64,000 nt of DNA from Macquaria australasica (Eukaryota > Chordata > Actinopteri > Centrarchiformes > Percichthyidae): assembly GCA_005408345.1 (NCBI GenBank), contig SEMN01000228.1:717546-781545 (forward strand). Reading direction: 5' to 3'. Each line of letters begins with the position of its first letter. Position 1 is the first letter of the stretch. Of the stretch, positions 32,401 through 46,829 are shown in pieces. A program made the translations under genes and the position numbers. The notes beneath the pieces were generated by a model, which searched no databases, had not been told where the DNA came from, and saw only the letters and a list, made by a program, of their open reading frames with translations.

Positions 32401-35400
32401 TTATTTCATAGTTCACAGTTCTTGCTGACCTACAAACACACAGATTTTATTGTGCGTGGCAGCAACAGACGCAGAGCTACTCTTATTAAAAGGAAAAATA
32501 AAGAGGAAAGAGAAATAGAGTTTAAACTATTCGCTCTTTAAACAGCTTATTATGGTAAAGAATTCATATCTAATCAAAGAGATACGCTACATGGCCAAAA
32601 CTATGTGGACACCTAAACATCACACCCATGTGATAGCTGAACATGTCATTAAAACCACAGGCATAAACCTGCTGTTTCAGGCTTTCCACAAAGATGTTGG
32701 AACCTGACTGCAGGGATTTAACTGTTTAATCAATTAATCGATCAACAGAAAATTCATCTGCAACTATTTTGATAACTGATTGGTCATTTGTGTCATTTTT
32801 CAAGCAAAAATGTCAAAATAGATCACCATGGTTTGTGGGAATTCTTCACTATTTTCTGACATATTATTGACAAAAAGATTCGTTGACTAATTGAAAATAC
32901 AATTGGCTGATTAATCGTTTGTTGCAGCGCCTAGATGGTCATTTGTTTGGTCACTTTCAATCAAATCCAACCACACCCACACAGTCCTGATAAAGCAGAT
33001 TGGAGTTAAACACCTAATAAATAATAACTAAAGATAATACTTTCTGAAATACTTAAGATTTAAAGTGAAGTTTTCAGGGGCTTTAAGATTTCCCTCCATT
33101 GGAGCTAAGGAGCCAAAAGCATGAAAACGGCCGTTTTCAGACCAAAAGTATGTGGACATACTATTAGCCATATATTATCAAGGACACAATCATGATGAAA
33201 CCAATACAGCCATGTCTCCCACCCCACCATGAATTTAAAGTAAGTGGGCAGGGTTGTCCACATACTTTTGGCCATACAGTGTCACACATGTATATCTCAA
33301 AACAGCCAGTAGAAACGTGACTAAGACATTGCTAAGCTCTTGTTTTCCCTCTTGCTGTTCTTTTGTGCTCCCAACTGTGATTCACCGTTTGAGAAATACT
33401 GAACACAACTAACACAAACCAGCTCGCACAGCTGGCCAGATGTGGTCGAAGTGAAAACAAACCGAGCAAAACCAATCAGCTGCAGGCCTGTTCGCATCCA
33501 TCACTGCACATTAAACCACTGCGGGGCGAGAGGGACACGGCGACACGCTGCTGTAATTACACACGTTTATTCTGGCAGTGTGTTTGTGAGTCAAAATGAG
33601 CTCAGCACAGGCATGGCAACACAGTCTCAATCACAACCAACCCTCACCTGCCCTATTAGCAAACAGGTTAAGACACATTTTAAGGATCCACTTGGTGACG
33701 CCACCTTCAGACCCGACACATCAGGCAGGTGTGATGGCATTAACACAGCAGGTGTGATTTATCCAAACAAATACTTCTTAGAGGATGAAGGTGGTGTTAT
33801 TCTATGTTTTTCTTACTGTCAATAAATCCTACAAAATGACCAAAAACAACAGTGTGTTAGTCCGTCTTTTAATACTGTCTGACTTCCTGTCTGTGGCTCT
33901 CAGCTCCAAGCCCATTGGTTCCTACTCAAGACGTAAATCTTTATAAGTTTCATTTTTTAAAAAGCCTCATTCATTTCCTAAAACAGCTGGTCATTGTAGA
34001 TTTTATCAAACGTCACTCAAACAGGAGTAAATAGTGCTTTTGTTGGGGACTATTTTCAGTGGCGGATGAATACACATTAACACAGAAAAAACTTGACAGT
34101 TGATCATTTCATTGTTTGTTTTGGTCTTTTCATGGGTTTTATTGACAGTAAGAAAAATACTGAATTCTGGATTCAAACTTTTTATATAAAGTGAGGCTTG
34201 AATTCTGAGCTCTGACCATTTTATTTCGTCTTTCACAGGTACAGGAGCGGGAAAATCAAAGTGGGTAACATCACACTTGACACCTGTTCAGTGCATCCAA
34301 ATCACTCCAATTCATAATTTGGTAAATGGTCTGTAATGTGAAAATGAAAGTGAAACGGTGAAATGAAAGGAATCAAAATGGTGGTGACTTTAGATGTGAC
34401 AATGACATGAAGAACAGCTTCAAAAAACACAATAACCACACACCTAGAGTCTAGGTCTGTACCGCAGTCTGTATATTTATCACAGCATGTCTGACGCAAT
34501 ACACTGCTCACTAACAAGGCTCTGAACTTACATGTTTGTCGCTTGACTCTGGTGGAAGTGAACTAATGAGCACTGGAGACTTCGAGGGGCTGCACAGCTC
34601 CGGAAAGGGGTTGGGTATGGACGGGACGGAGGAAGAGAAAGACTCTACGCCTTTCGCTCTGGAAACAAACAAAAGAACACAACAAGGTCAGAAACAGCCA
34701 AAAACATTGAAGAAGAAACTGACTTTGATTATCTTATCATACAATCAATTTGCAATCACATGTTGTTAAAGGATAAGGTGATATTCTGGTGATATTCTAT
34801 ATTTTTCTCATTGTCAACAAATCCCATAAAAAGACCAAAACTAACAGTGAATGTATCTACTGACAAGTATCGTCTGTGTATATATCTTCGTGAGCAGCTG
34901 TTTTAGGAAATTTCTGAGCCTTTTTTTGAAAAAATGAAACCATATTTTTGGAGCCATTTTTAAAGCTTTCACAACAAGCTGAAAATTGCACGTTTGACAT
35001 ATTGTGGTCTTACACAGTTGTTACAGCTAACATGTTAGCAAACTACTGCCCATTTACACATTCAGAAATAATTTAGAGTTGTGTTTCTGGCGACCTAGCA
35101 AATTTAAGCCCAGGAAGTCACAGTATTAACAGACATTTTATGGGATTTGTTGACAACAAGAAAAATATCCTTTAAGCTATTTCTTGCCAAGCCCACATTC
35201 GATTAGAGCTCTTATAGGTATTTGAACTTTAAATAGACACTAACAAATTCTTGACATGACCTTCCTTATCTTGCCTTGGCTAAATACTGCATTTTGTTAC
35301 ATCGTCAGAAAAACAAGCCAGGATTAAACAGGAGGCAAGCCAAGCTCACGGCTTCTAGATAATAATGTGTCATTAACAATTAGGATTTATTTTACAGCAT

Positions 35401-35908
35401 TAATATTGCTGCATCAGTAAAACATTGCTTTCTTTGTCTTCAGGACAGAAGAAACAAAAAGGTACCACATTCACAAAGTGAAACAAACCACAACTGTACA
35501 GAACACACACTCCCAGCCCGCTCTACAATCACAGTTTTATTACTTGTGTCTTTAAGGCGGGGAGTATCTGGCTTAACAGTTGTCTCAATAGAAATTAGTC
35601 ACTTCTTTAAACATCAGATGACTTATGGCCAGGAGTTGAGTCAATATCCACCACCTCCTTCAGAAGACTGTTGACTCACGTCCACTCTGAGTGAGTAATG
35701 CCGTCGGCATTTATGTGGCACGTCCCTGATGGTCGTACCTGTTGGAGGTGATGAGGATGGGCTGGGAACGGCGTATGGACGGAGAATCGGCTACCAGAGG
35801 AGCCAGAGTGAGAGTGGAGCTCCCCAACAACGTCTCCGCTCGTCCGGACTTCTCCGTCCTCTCCGAGCCCTCGAATACTTCTGTCCAGGGACCTGCCACC
35901 TCCATCAT
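25092..35908 (-). CDS. grb7: grb7, growth factor receptor-bound protein 7 (14 coding exons, complete)
   Basis: Adaptor that binds phosphotyrosines of activated receptor tyrosine kinases and links them to migration and Ras-type signalling; cytosolic and membrane-associated. Coding exons, 5' to 3' on the minus strand: 35739-35908, 34532-34658, 30543-30699, 30321-30442, 29188-29262, 28086-28223, 27819-27929, 27476-27574, 27205-27288, 26953-27069, 26526-26583, 26331-26418, 25344-25437, 25092-25238. All borders are GT-AG, phases join, and the sum is 1587 nt (528 aa plus stop; human GRB7 is 532). Domain order is proline-rich N-terminus, RA (about 100-190), PH (about 225-337), BPS (about 362-420), SH2 (about 425-528). 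Grb7 fits better than Grb10/14: HLQYVAD in the PH domain, LLQLVEFHQ in SH2, a C-terminus ending VAL, and a short N-terminus. The start is the first of two adjacent Met codons, 5 nt after a splice acceptor, so 5' noncoding exons lie upstream. Confidence 0.96.
25440..25485. repeat. grb7: (CA)n microsatellite at grb7 exon 13 acceptor
   Basis: A CA run with one CG break. On the minus strand it reads TG/GT up to TAG at the splice acceptor of exon 25344-25437, so it replaces the usual pyrimidine tract. Confidence 0.9.
25500..26109. mobile_element. hAT-like short element in grb7 intron
   Basis: CAGGGTTCCC (25500-25509) and GGGAACCCTG (26100-26109) are perfect 10-bp inverted ends. A CAGGG start is usual for hAT-type elements. 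An 8-bp target duplication is not evident. The interior is AT rich and has no transposase frame. It occupies most of the intron between grb7 exons 12 and 13. Confidence 0.65.
26526..27288 (-). CDS. grb7: grb7 exons 9-11: post-PH linker and BPS region
   Basis: Exon 27205-27288 (YGKQLQCNYQ...LPDGK), exon 26953-27069 (SKSEASLVAMDFSGKAGG...EEGQAWR) and exon 26526-26583 (RREALRCSLPNLNSGARPS) encode residues 334-420. VAMDFSG and the EEGQAWR helix are the hallmark of the BPS (between PH and SH2) segment, found only in Grb7/10/14 and able to bind activated insulin-receptor-type kinases. The last exon begins after a gaag acceptor and has exactly the human spacing to the SH2 domain. Confidence 0.92.
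27476..29262 (-). CDS. grb7: grb7 exons 5-8: linker and PH domain
   Basis: Exon 29188-29262 encodes the linker LFFPECM...SSELIQ. Exon 28086-28223 starts NLLKSGTCPEIQGFLQ and ends LYCSTKGSSK. Exon 27819-27929 runs from EPRHLQYVADL to DFTFCIK. Exon 27476-27574 runs from PSRNPVRSQDLKI to CWTSAFRLFK. Together they form the pleckstrin-homology domain, which binds phosphoinositides and calmodulin in mammals. The PEIQGFL start and the C-terminal helix with its invariant Trp (TCWTSAFRLF) are present. The acceptor of exon 27819-27929 has a G-rich rather than pyrimidine-rich lead, which makes it weaker than the others. Confidence 0.94.
28755..28992. repeat. TAGGGCTGCAAC-type MITE copy in grb7 intron
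   Basis: Middle phrases cccagcttcttaaatgtgag and actgaacatctttgggtttt match the copy at 278-609. It lies between grb7 exons 29188-29262 and 28086-28223. Confidence 0.5.
30321..30699 (-). CDS. grb7: grb7 exons 3-4: Ras-associating (RA) domain
   Basis: Exons 30543-30699 and 30321-30442 encode residues 100-192. The first reads LIKVYGEDSHSRSV and runs to HPTLGL. The second continues through RCLEDHEVVLEVQATW and RFVFCKNYAKYEFF. These align one to one with the ubiquitin-like RA domain of mammalian GRB7 (KVYSEDG, ERGLEDHE, RFVFRKNFAKYELF). In this family the domain binds GTP-loaded Ras-like proteins. A longer reading of exon 4 upstream of 30442 is intron read-through. Confidence 0.95.
30713..31410. 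repeat. hAT-like repeat in grb7 intron 2
   Basis: The left part reads atattcagattctttactta and ctgaaagtcctgcattt. The right part reads agtggagtagaagtatgaag and gtacaagtaccacagtactt. Both ends match the same family, with the core diverged. It begins 14 bp upstream of the acceptor-side border of grb7 exon 30543-30699. Confidence 0.5.
32587..33282. mobile_element. Tc1/mariner-like nonautonomous element, mosaic
   Basis: The left end is acatggccaaaactatgtgg and the right end is acatacttttggccatacag, an imperfect inverted pair of the well-known fish GGCCAAAAGTATGTGGACA type. A second internal left-type end (ccaaaagtatgtggacatac, 33143 on) suggests a small inner copy of about 140 bp. Another MITE interrupts the element at 32712-32935. 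No transposase frame is seen. Confidence 0.5.
32712..32935. repeat. TAGGGCTGCAAC-type MITE nested in a Tc1-like element
   Basis: aatcaattaatcgatcaaca at the left and gattaatcgtttgttgcagc at the right. On both sides the sequence belongs to the fragment with gtatgtggaca-type ends (32587-33282), so this copy inserted into it. Confidence 0.5.
34532..35908 (-). CDS. grb7: grb7 exons 1-2: proline-rich N-terminus
   Basis: Residues 1-99. Exon 35739-35908 begins MMEVAGPW and ends ILITSN plus two bases of an Arg codon. Exon 34532-34658 completes it and carries VPSIPNPFPELCSP, the signature short proline motif shared by Grb7, Grb10 and Grb14, in the same place as human GRB7. The first exon has its own acceptor (AG at 35914-35915), leaving 5 nt of 5' UTR (35909-35913). 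The N-terminus is otherwise poorly conserved and Ser/Thr rich. The intron between the second and third coding exons is about 3.8 kb. Confidence 0.9.
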
Positions 35909-36589
35909 GTTACCTGAGGGGAAGGAGAGTCGTGGGTCAGATTCTTCAGGCTGCTGTTGTGCTGAGGTTCATTGTTACAGCTGATGTGTCCCTGCTGTAA
36001 TGAGTAACCCATCAGCTCTCTAGTGAAATCCACATGCAAACTTCTGACCTTTATTTACACAGAGGAGACTCACTGAGAGCTGAGTGCACTACTCTTTTGC
36101 AGGAGTGTCCTGATTACAGGGATATCTAAATAATACGTGTAACAAGTAGCACCTACATGTACATCATAAAACACAGCTTTTCAACTGAGAGTTTAAATCA
36201 AAGATCACAAAGAGAAACTGTTTCAATGACTCACTGAATGACGCATGCTGTGAGGAACTCCAAAGTCCAAGAGTTATTCCATTTATAGGGTACAAAGGGG
36301 CTCAAAGACTGTAATATGTGAAGAAACAGATGCATCATTAAATGCTGAGTAAAAACCAGAACCAAACAAAACCAATTCCACGTCCTAAACCTTGAGGCCT
36401 GGTCTCTCAATCGAGGATTAAAGACTTAGACTACAAGAACATGCAGCGGAGGCTACTGCTTTAAGAGTTAGCCAATTAATCAATAACTGATCTGAAGACA
36501 AATGTGTCTCTGTGACAACCTTAATGAACGTAATAATAGCCAAGTCATAAAGTCACAAGAGTATATAGCCACGCTACCTACCCGCTCTG

Positions 36590-36850
36590 TGAGGCTGAGC
36601 TAAATGCTAACATGCTCACACAAAGTACCATTGAGGCTGATGGGAACATAATTAGTTTTGCAGGAATTTGGTCATAAACCAAAGTGTTGTACACATTACA
36701 TGCATAGATAGGAAGTCCGATGATCACCAGAGTCAGCAGGGTTCATCCTCTGGAGAACATGAATATCTGTACAAAATTTTTCTTAGAATCCATCCAAGAG
36801 TTGAGACGTTTCAGTCCAGACCAAAGTGGTGGACCGACCAACAGAGTCGC
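36590..36850 (+). repeat. high-copy fish interspersed repeat
   Basis: ctctgtgaggctgagctaaa, ttgaggctgatgggaacata, gttcatcctctggagaacat and cagaccaaagtggtggacc match the copy at 3450-3805. The tail is reduced to gaccgaccaacag. Confidence 0.6.
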
Positions 36851-38227
36851 TAGAACGGCTAAAAATCCCAAACATGTTCTTGTCCCAGCTTCTCAGATAA
36901 GCGGACTTGCTACTTTTCTCTTGTTTATATAATATAAATATATAATTAAATATCTTGGACCTTTTTGGACTATTAGTCAAAATAAGCATCTGAAGTGGGG
37001 CTGAGGCACCATGGTTAAACTAAAAACCCACCAAACTCCACAAAACTTTGCTATTAACTAAACTAAATGTCTTAGTTTTAAATAGATGTTGCTTGAAATT
37101 ATTCATTTGCAGCAGAATGTAAAACAACACCACCAAAAGATCAAATCATCACAATATGATTTCACTGTACGCTGTTAAAAGATAACATCGCCCAGCTCTA
37201 TGATCTAACACAGGGGTGTTGGGTATTTTCACTGCAATGTCACCAGGTATTAAACACAATTAATTAGAAATAATATAATTATTTATGCTGCTTTCTTATG
37301 ATTCCTTTTTTTCTTTGTAAGACTTGTCATGTGATGTTGAAACAATCCTCTTGCTACACAGCAGTTGGTGCATTTCCCATTTCTACAGTTTGGCTCAAAT
37401 TAAGGCCTGCAACATCTCACCAGTATATAAACTGCACTTGACAAGTCCAACTTAACCCGTGTGCTTTTATAGACAGAAGCATAAAAACTAAGATCATTTT
37501 CTTGGTCAAAAACACAAAATATACAATTATTATATCTGCTATCGTCTATTGCCACATGGTACAAAGAAAGCAGGAACTTGCAGAGCTGAGAGACAATATA
37601 CAGACGACACTTATGCTTTCACCACTCAGTTGTTTTGGAAAGTGGTTTGAGGCAGATGAGTGTTTGAATTGGAGGAAATATTTTTTATATTCAGACGACA
37701 CACACACAGCAGCAGGTGTTGTTGTCTAGAGAGTGTGTGTGTGTGTGTGTGTGTGGAAATTCGGGTTTGTATTTTTCTCTGGCTCTGCGCCATGAAAGTC
37801 TATTTTGAGTAATGAAAGTATGACTCATCTGTGTTGTTGTTCTTGCAGCATTGTATGTTAATGTGCTGTAGTTTAATCGTGAGAGTAAACACAGTTATCA
37901 GGAACAGCACCGACACAAACACTGACTGCAGGTAATCAGCTGCAGCACGACTGAAGTCTGATTCAGATAGTGACGCTGAACACATCAGATTTAAATACTA
38001 ACTGTTTTTATTTTTTCTCACAGAAGACAACATCACATTTTTCAGACATAAAAACCCTGCATGCCGTAGTTATTAAAGGTTTAAATTCTCTCTCCAGCAC
38101 GTGTGGATCCAATTTAAAAGGAGAAAAGAGTCGCCAAGACATGACAAAAGCACCTTAATTCAACCTACAACCCGTTTCATCAAGTGAAGAGCCGACGAGA
38201 CAAGTCACAAAATGTTGACTGTCCCAG

Positions 38228-38852
38228 ATGACGAGCTGCAACTAACAATTATTTTCATCATCGATGCATGTGTCGATTATGTTTTTGATTAATGATCTCA
38301 TTAATGACTAGTGATAAATTACACACACCTTTTGTTTGACCAACAGGCCAAAACACAAAAATATAAACAGAAATGCAACAAATCCTTTTTATTTTAGAGG
38401 CATTTTTTCACCATTTGTGCCTGAAAAATGATCGATTATCAAAATTGTTGTTGGTTCATTTTCTGTTGATTGATTGATTGATGGATTAATTGATCTACTG
38501 TTCATCCAAAGACACCAGCAGGATCTCATTCTCCCTCTGAACACATTTAAAAATTGAAAATCTTTGCTCGATTAAAAGGACAGAATTGCTGCAAATATAT
38601 TCTCAGTCAACTGATTGCAGTCATATTTGCTACCAGTCATTTGCACTGATTTATGACAGTAAACGGCATCCGTTGCAGATATTCCGTTTACTGTCACATA
38701 AGACAATGAAAAGCAGCAAATCCTCACAATCTAGAAGCTGGTGTGTTTGAATATTTAGCACTTTTGTTTGATTAAGTGTTTAATAAATTATCAAAATTGT
38801 TGACAATAGATTTTCTGTTGACTGATCGATTAATCAACCAATCGTTTCAGCA
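38228..38852. repeat. two adjacent TAGGGCTGCAAC-type MITE copies
   Basis: 38228-38500 begins cgagctgcaactaacaatta and ends gatggattaattgatctact. 38620-38852 ends gatcgattaatcaaccaatc then gtttcagc. The two share the internal phrases, in similar orientation. Confidence 0.45.
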
Positions 38853-39700
38853 TCATAACTGCCTGATTACCACTAAAACAAAGCTCTATCTGACTTTAAT
38901 ACCACAGTACCACGCTGCTGCATGAAGCAGGCCAATGATAAGCTCCTTCCTGTATATGGGGCACCTGAGACATAATATTACACATGCTGGGGGGGAGAAA
39001 ACACTTGTTATCAGACTACCAACACATCACTGAGGGATTAACACAGACCCTGAGTGCAGTTTGCCCTCTGAAATAACAGTGTGCCAGTGTGAAGGAATAC
39101 ACCTTAAACCCTTAAAGCTTATGTTATGAAATGTTATATTACTGTGATTCATCTGGCACATTTTGTCTGTATTGATTTGTATATCTATTTGTATAACAAA
39201 AGGAGGTGATGGCCAGCTGTACAAACTAACTCCTGGTAGCTCTAAAAGCCTTAAATCTAAGCTAACAGGCGCAGGCACAGCACCAAAGCCTCATACTGAA
39301 ACTTATGGAAATGACTCCCCTGTCCTCACCAAGGGTCGCTCGACTAAAACACACTTTTATTAAGTTGACACTAAGACTACAACAAATTCGGCTAACTTCG
39401 GCTAACTTCATGTCTTTGTATGAACTTTATATTCGCGGTTAAAACCAGCCTGCACCTGTTTGCACTAGCTAGTTTAGCACCTCCGTACCTGTAAACTTTG
39501 TCTTGTCAGTAGGCAGGTTTCAGCTGTCAGCCATCGCGTTAATCCCAAATGTGATGCTAAACTTTGTGTTTTTCTTATTTGTGGCAAACAAAACAGGATG
39601 CCGCGCCACTACAAAGCGCCAACAACATCATGTGAGTGGAGCGGGGAGGGAGGGAGGAGTCTGTCCGTCAGGTGTGCACGGTGAGCCCGCCCCGCCCCAC

Positions 39701-39731
39701 CCTCCTCCTCCTCCTCCTCCTCCTCCTCCTC
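39701..39731. repeat. (CCT)n tract next to a CpG-rich patch
   Basis: About ten CCT units directly after gagcccgccccgccccac. The flank 39480-39700 is CpG-richer than its surroundings and has, on the minus strand, a plausible donor (TTTACAG then GTACGG, exon end 39488). It is a candidate grb7 promoter and first exon, not proven. Confidence 0.35.
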
Positions 39732-39735
39732 AAGT

Positions 39736-39812
39736 CTTAGCATCAAAATATACTTAAAAGTATCATAAGTAAAAGTACTTGTCATGCAGAGTGGCACATT
39801 TCAGAATAATAT

Positions 39813-39847
<35 letters not shown>

Positions 39848-40140
39848 TATATTATTGGATGATAATTAGTGATTCATTATTGTTGCAGCTTTTAAAGGTG
39901 GAGCTAATTTTACTGACTTTATATACTGCTGCATATAAAATAATACATCATAATTTATCAGTTGATTTATATTTTGTATTAATATAAATCTGCAAAGTAA
40001 CTAAAGCTGTCAAATAAATATAGTGGAGTAAAAAGTACAATATTGAGTAGAAGTAGCCTATAAAGTAGCATAAAAATGTGCCTCAAAATTATACTTGAGT
40101 GCAGTACTTGAGTAAATGTACTTAGTTACTTTCCACCACA
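39736..40140. repeat. hAT-like repeat with internal AT microsatellite
   Basis: The sequence runs from tcaaaatatacttaaaagta through a (AT)n block (39809-39850) and ggtggagctaattttactg to gagtaaatgtacttagttac and tttccaccacag. The right end is intact and the left end is lost in the (TCC)n tract before it. Confidence 0.55.
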
Positions 40141-40832
40141 GTTTGTTCCAGTTTCTCACTTGTGAGGATTTAGTTTTTCTCATTGTAAACTGATTTTTGG
40201 GGGTTTTAAAAGACGTCACCTTGAGTTTTAGGAAACTGTGACAGGTATTTTCTGACATTTAATAACCAGAAAATAAAAAGTACATTAATCAACCATGAAA
40301 ATAATCCTTAGTTTCAGCCCTACAATTATTATTATTATTATTATTATTATTATTTATGTTGTGTACATGAAGATATTTATTCTATTTATAATAGATTTTT
40401 AACAACTGGTCAGGGATGAGACTTAGCATCTTAGGATAACTCTGGCTCATTTACAGTTTTTTCTGTTTATTAATGAGCACTGACCCTCTTAAATAAACTA
40501 ATTTTAAAATACTACTTTCATCAGAAAGTATATGATACACAGCTATATTCCTGTTTTTAAAAGTGACTAAATCTAACTTTAGAGTCTTGTATTTGCTTTG
40601 ACAGAACAACATGATTAAATTTAGCATTTAAACTTGCAGCTGTAATGATGGCTGCTTGTCTCCACCTGGTGGTTGAATCTACCTTTACCTGCAGAGAGAC
40701 TGCACCAACTTGTTGTTCTTTACTTTTAACCTGACGTTAAATATTTACAGAGCTGTGAGCCTGAAGAAAAAGACGCGTAAAAGCAGCAATCCAAGAGCAA
40801 ACACTTTAACTGAGGGAATTATTTCATGATGA

Positions 40833-40915
40833 CAATTTATTTATTCTAACCTGGAGGCAGCAGCTTGTTCTCCGTCTCCTGCAGCTGCTGCCTCCAGGTT
40901 AGAATAAATAAATTG
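40833..40915. repeat. perfect 32-bp inverted repeat (hairpin, 19-nt loop)
   Basis: The left arm 40833-40864 (from caatttatttattctaacc to ggaggcagcagc) and the right arm 40884-40915 (gctgctgcctccaggttaga then ataaataaattg) are exact reverse complements over 32 bp, with the loop at 40865-40883. It lies in the spacer between grb7 and arf2. Pairing is read directly from the bases; whether it is transcribed is unknown. Confidence 0.85.
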
Positions 40916-41863
40916 ATCTCAACATATTTATATATAAACTTTATCACCACTAACATTATTACACTCATTTAATAAATATCAGAATATCAGAGGCTACAAA
41001 GCAGGCTAGTTCTGGTATTGTTTTTGCATTGTGAGATACTTGTACTTTACTTGACTATTTCCATTTATTTAATACTTTGCAGATTCAGAAGCTACTTTTT
41101 ACTTTTGTTTGATGGTAAAACTTTTGTAGTTCTAGCTAGTAAAATATTGAATGCAGTACTTTTACTCGTAACAGAGTATTTCTACACACACAGCCTAGAG
41201 TGGCGTCTTCAGAGGCTTATTTTATCAGACGAATTGTCCAAATGTTTTACTCTTAAAGGAAAAATACACATTTTCAGGCTTTCTCAGACAAGTATTAAGC
41301 TTAGTTTTAAGACTAGGTAAGTTATTCCAATTAGCGCTGAAAAACATTACTATCATTATCGATTAATGTCGTTTCTGATTCATTTCTTAGACAACAAACT
41401 GTCATAAAGCCATGCCAGCAGCTCTGTGAGGTGCCTCAGGCTAAACGCTAACCGGTATGTTTAGCATGTTAGCATGCTAACATCTACCAATTGGCACTAA
41501 ACATAAATACAGCCGAGTAGAGCGGAAACATCAGAAAATTAACTGGCAACTACTTTGATGAATTATTAATTTAAGGGACTTTTTAAGCAAATATCCAAAC
41601 ATTCATTGGTTCAAGCTTCTCAATTTGGACCATTTTCTACTTTGGTCTTTTCATTGTAAATAGAAAGAAAAAATGACCGAGAGACAGTTTAAAGACCAAG
41701 CGATTAATCGAGAGAACAATCAATAATGAAAATAATCATGTCGTTAGTTTTGCAGGTATTTGCTCATAAACCAAAGTATTGGACAAACAGGATGCTAAAA
41801 GCATTCATATATCTGAAGCTCAAGAAAGGTCTCTCGGAAACAAACAGTTTGGATCAAATCATG

Positions 41864-43602
41864 TTTATTAATGTGTTCAGGAAATCCCCACGGAAACAGT
41901 TTACAGGGGAACTTACAGATTTACAATCATTCTTGACAGAAGTGCCAGCTTAACCCCCATGGTTCGACACCGAGGACGCCTGCCGAATCTGAATCTCACG
42001 ACCAGTTAACTGCGCGCCCATTCCCCCTCAACAGGTCTACCACCTTCAAGCTCTCTGACAAACTACTGACAGAGGGCTTGTTGTGTTGGTCTTTTCAGTC
42101 GTGAAGTATGCAGCGCTATAATGTGTAGTAGTAGCCTGTAAACACCCAGACATTCGAACTAGGTTTCCTTTCTTCATGTCTGGACCGTTCACAGTTAAAG
42201 AGCCTTCATTATTTGGTGCCAATCCTTCATCCCAACCAGGAAAAGTTACAACAGCCGGATGCTTTCAGATTTCAAAGTAAAAACTGCCAGCCGTTGGTGA
42301 GAAAAACCTCTTTCAGTCAAAATCATATGCAGTTCAGGCCCTCGAGGATACACTACTTTCATATACAGGATTTGTCATACTGCTCAAATGCATTTGGTTC
42401 AGCAGTCAAAGTACAAATAGAAATGCTAAAACTAGTTACAGAAAAAAAAAAAAAAAAAAAACATGTAACGTCTCTGAAAGGAATAACATGTGAAGCTTGT
42501 GAATGTATCAGGACACCTGTCTCAGTTAACCGGCTGTTTGTGAAATGCCCAACACCGACATAAAGTAGGAACACTGTCAGAATGATTCATTGTACTGAAG
42601 GTCATCCCTCGAAAATCCAATTCAATGCAGGGAATTCAACGCCAGCTACCCCGTCATTCCTGAATAAGACGAGAATTGCATAAACTCGCAGATTCTAATT
42701 TGAAAGTAGATTTTAATTTTTAAGATTGTTGGCTTGCCTTGTGCTTCACGGTCTCTCTTAGTGGGGGGGGAAAGGTAGTGTTCACAGGAGAACCATTGCT
42801 AAGAATAATCTGTTATATTCCAATATAATAATAAAACAAACAGCATGATTTTCAAATGACACCAGAATGATCGAGGATGGGCGTTTTTTTTGTTGTTGTT
42901 TTTTTTGTCCTTTTTCTGTTTTTGATTTGCTTCGACCTGATACAGGTTAAGATGCAATTTACTGAATCTCTTACTGGTGGGTTTGAGGTTTCAAAATCAA
43001 AAAGAGGTTAAAATGAACATTTAGCATTCAGTCTACATCAGGTGAACATTTCTAGTTAACATAGATATATACTACAGGGAGGGGGGAAGAGAGCTTGCAC
43101 CCTTGCTCTTTCTTTGCCGTATGAAAACCATGCTTCCTCTGGAGAGTAAGGGGTGGGTTGGGGGTGGGGCGTGCAAGACTTGGGGCAGGCTGAGTGGGGC
43201 AGAGGCTGAGTTTGGTGGATGGAGAAAGGGGCTTGAAAACCAGACTGCTGATTCCACAGGAGGTGTGTAAAAGGCACTCCAGGGTTACTCCCAATCCCAG
43301 CCAACATCCAGAGACGCCTTCACACCCACACACACTCGCTGAACACACAAGGTACACGCACACGCACACATGCACGCCCACACACACACAAGCAGCACAG
43401 GCTAGAGCCCCAAGAGTACTGACGAGGGACGAGGGGTGGGTGGGGGAAGCAGAAGGGAGGGAATGAAGGAAGTTCTTGAAAGAAAGAGCTGGGGTTGAAA
43501 AGTGGGTTAGATGAGGGGCGAGGGGGGCCTGGATCCGGTGCTGCCACTGTGTTGAAACAGAAAAAATAAACAACAAACAAAAATCAAAACTGGTGGAATG
43601 GA
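41864..43602 (-). other. arf2: arf2 3' UTR (inferred)
   Basis: About 1.7 kb between the arf2 stop and the first good minus-strand AATAAA (41864-41869), with a GT-rich stretch just beyond. It contains CA-rich sequence near 43320-43395, a poly-A run at 42442-42460 and no reading frame with family resemblance. The end point is a single-motif inference. Confidence 0.5.
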
Positions 43603-46817
<3,215 letters not shown>

Positions 46818-46829
46818 GGTGACGAAGCT

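Larger units (their letters stand above)
35914..40832. other. spacer between grb7 and arf2; probable 5' region of grb7
   Basis: Because grb7 exon 35739-35913 opens with a splice acceptor, at least one noncoding exon and the promoter must lie here or further right. I see no coding exon. Repeats occupy 36590-36850, 38228-38852 and 39701-40322. Confidence 0.55.
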
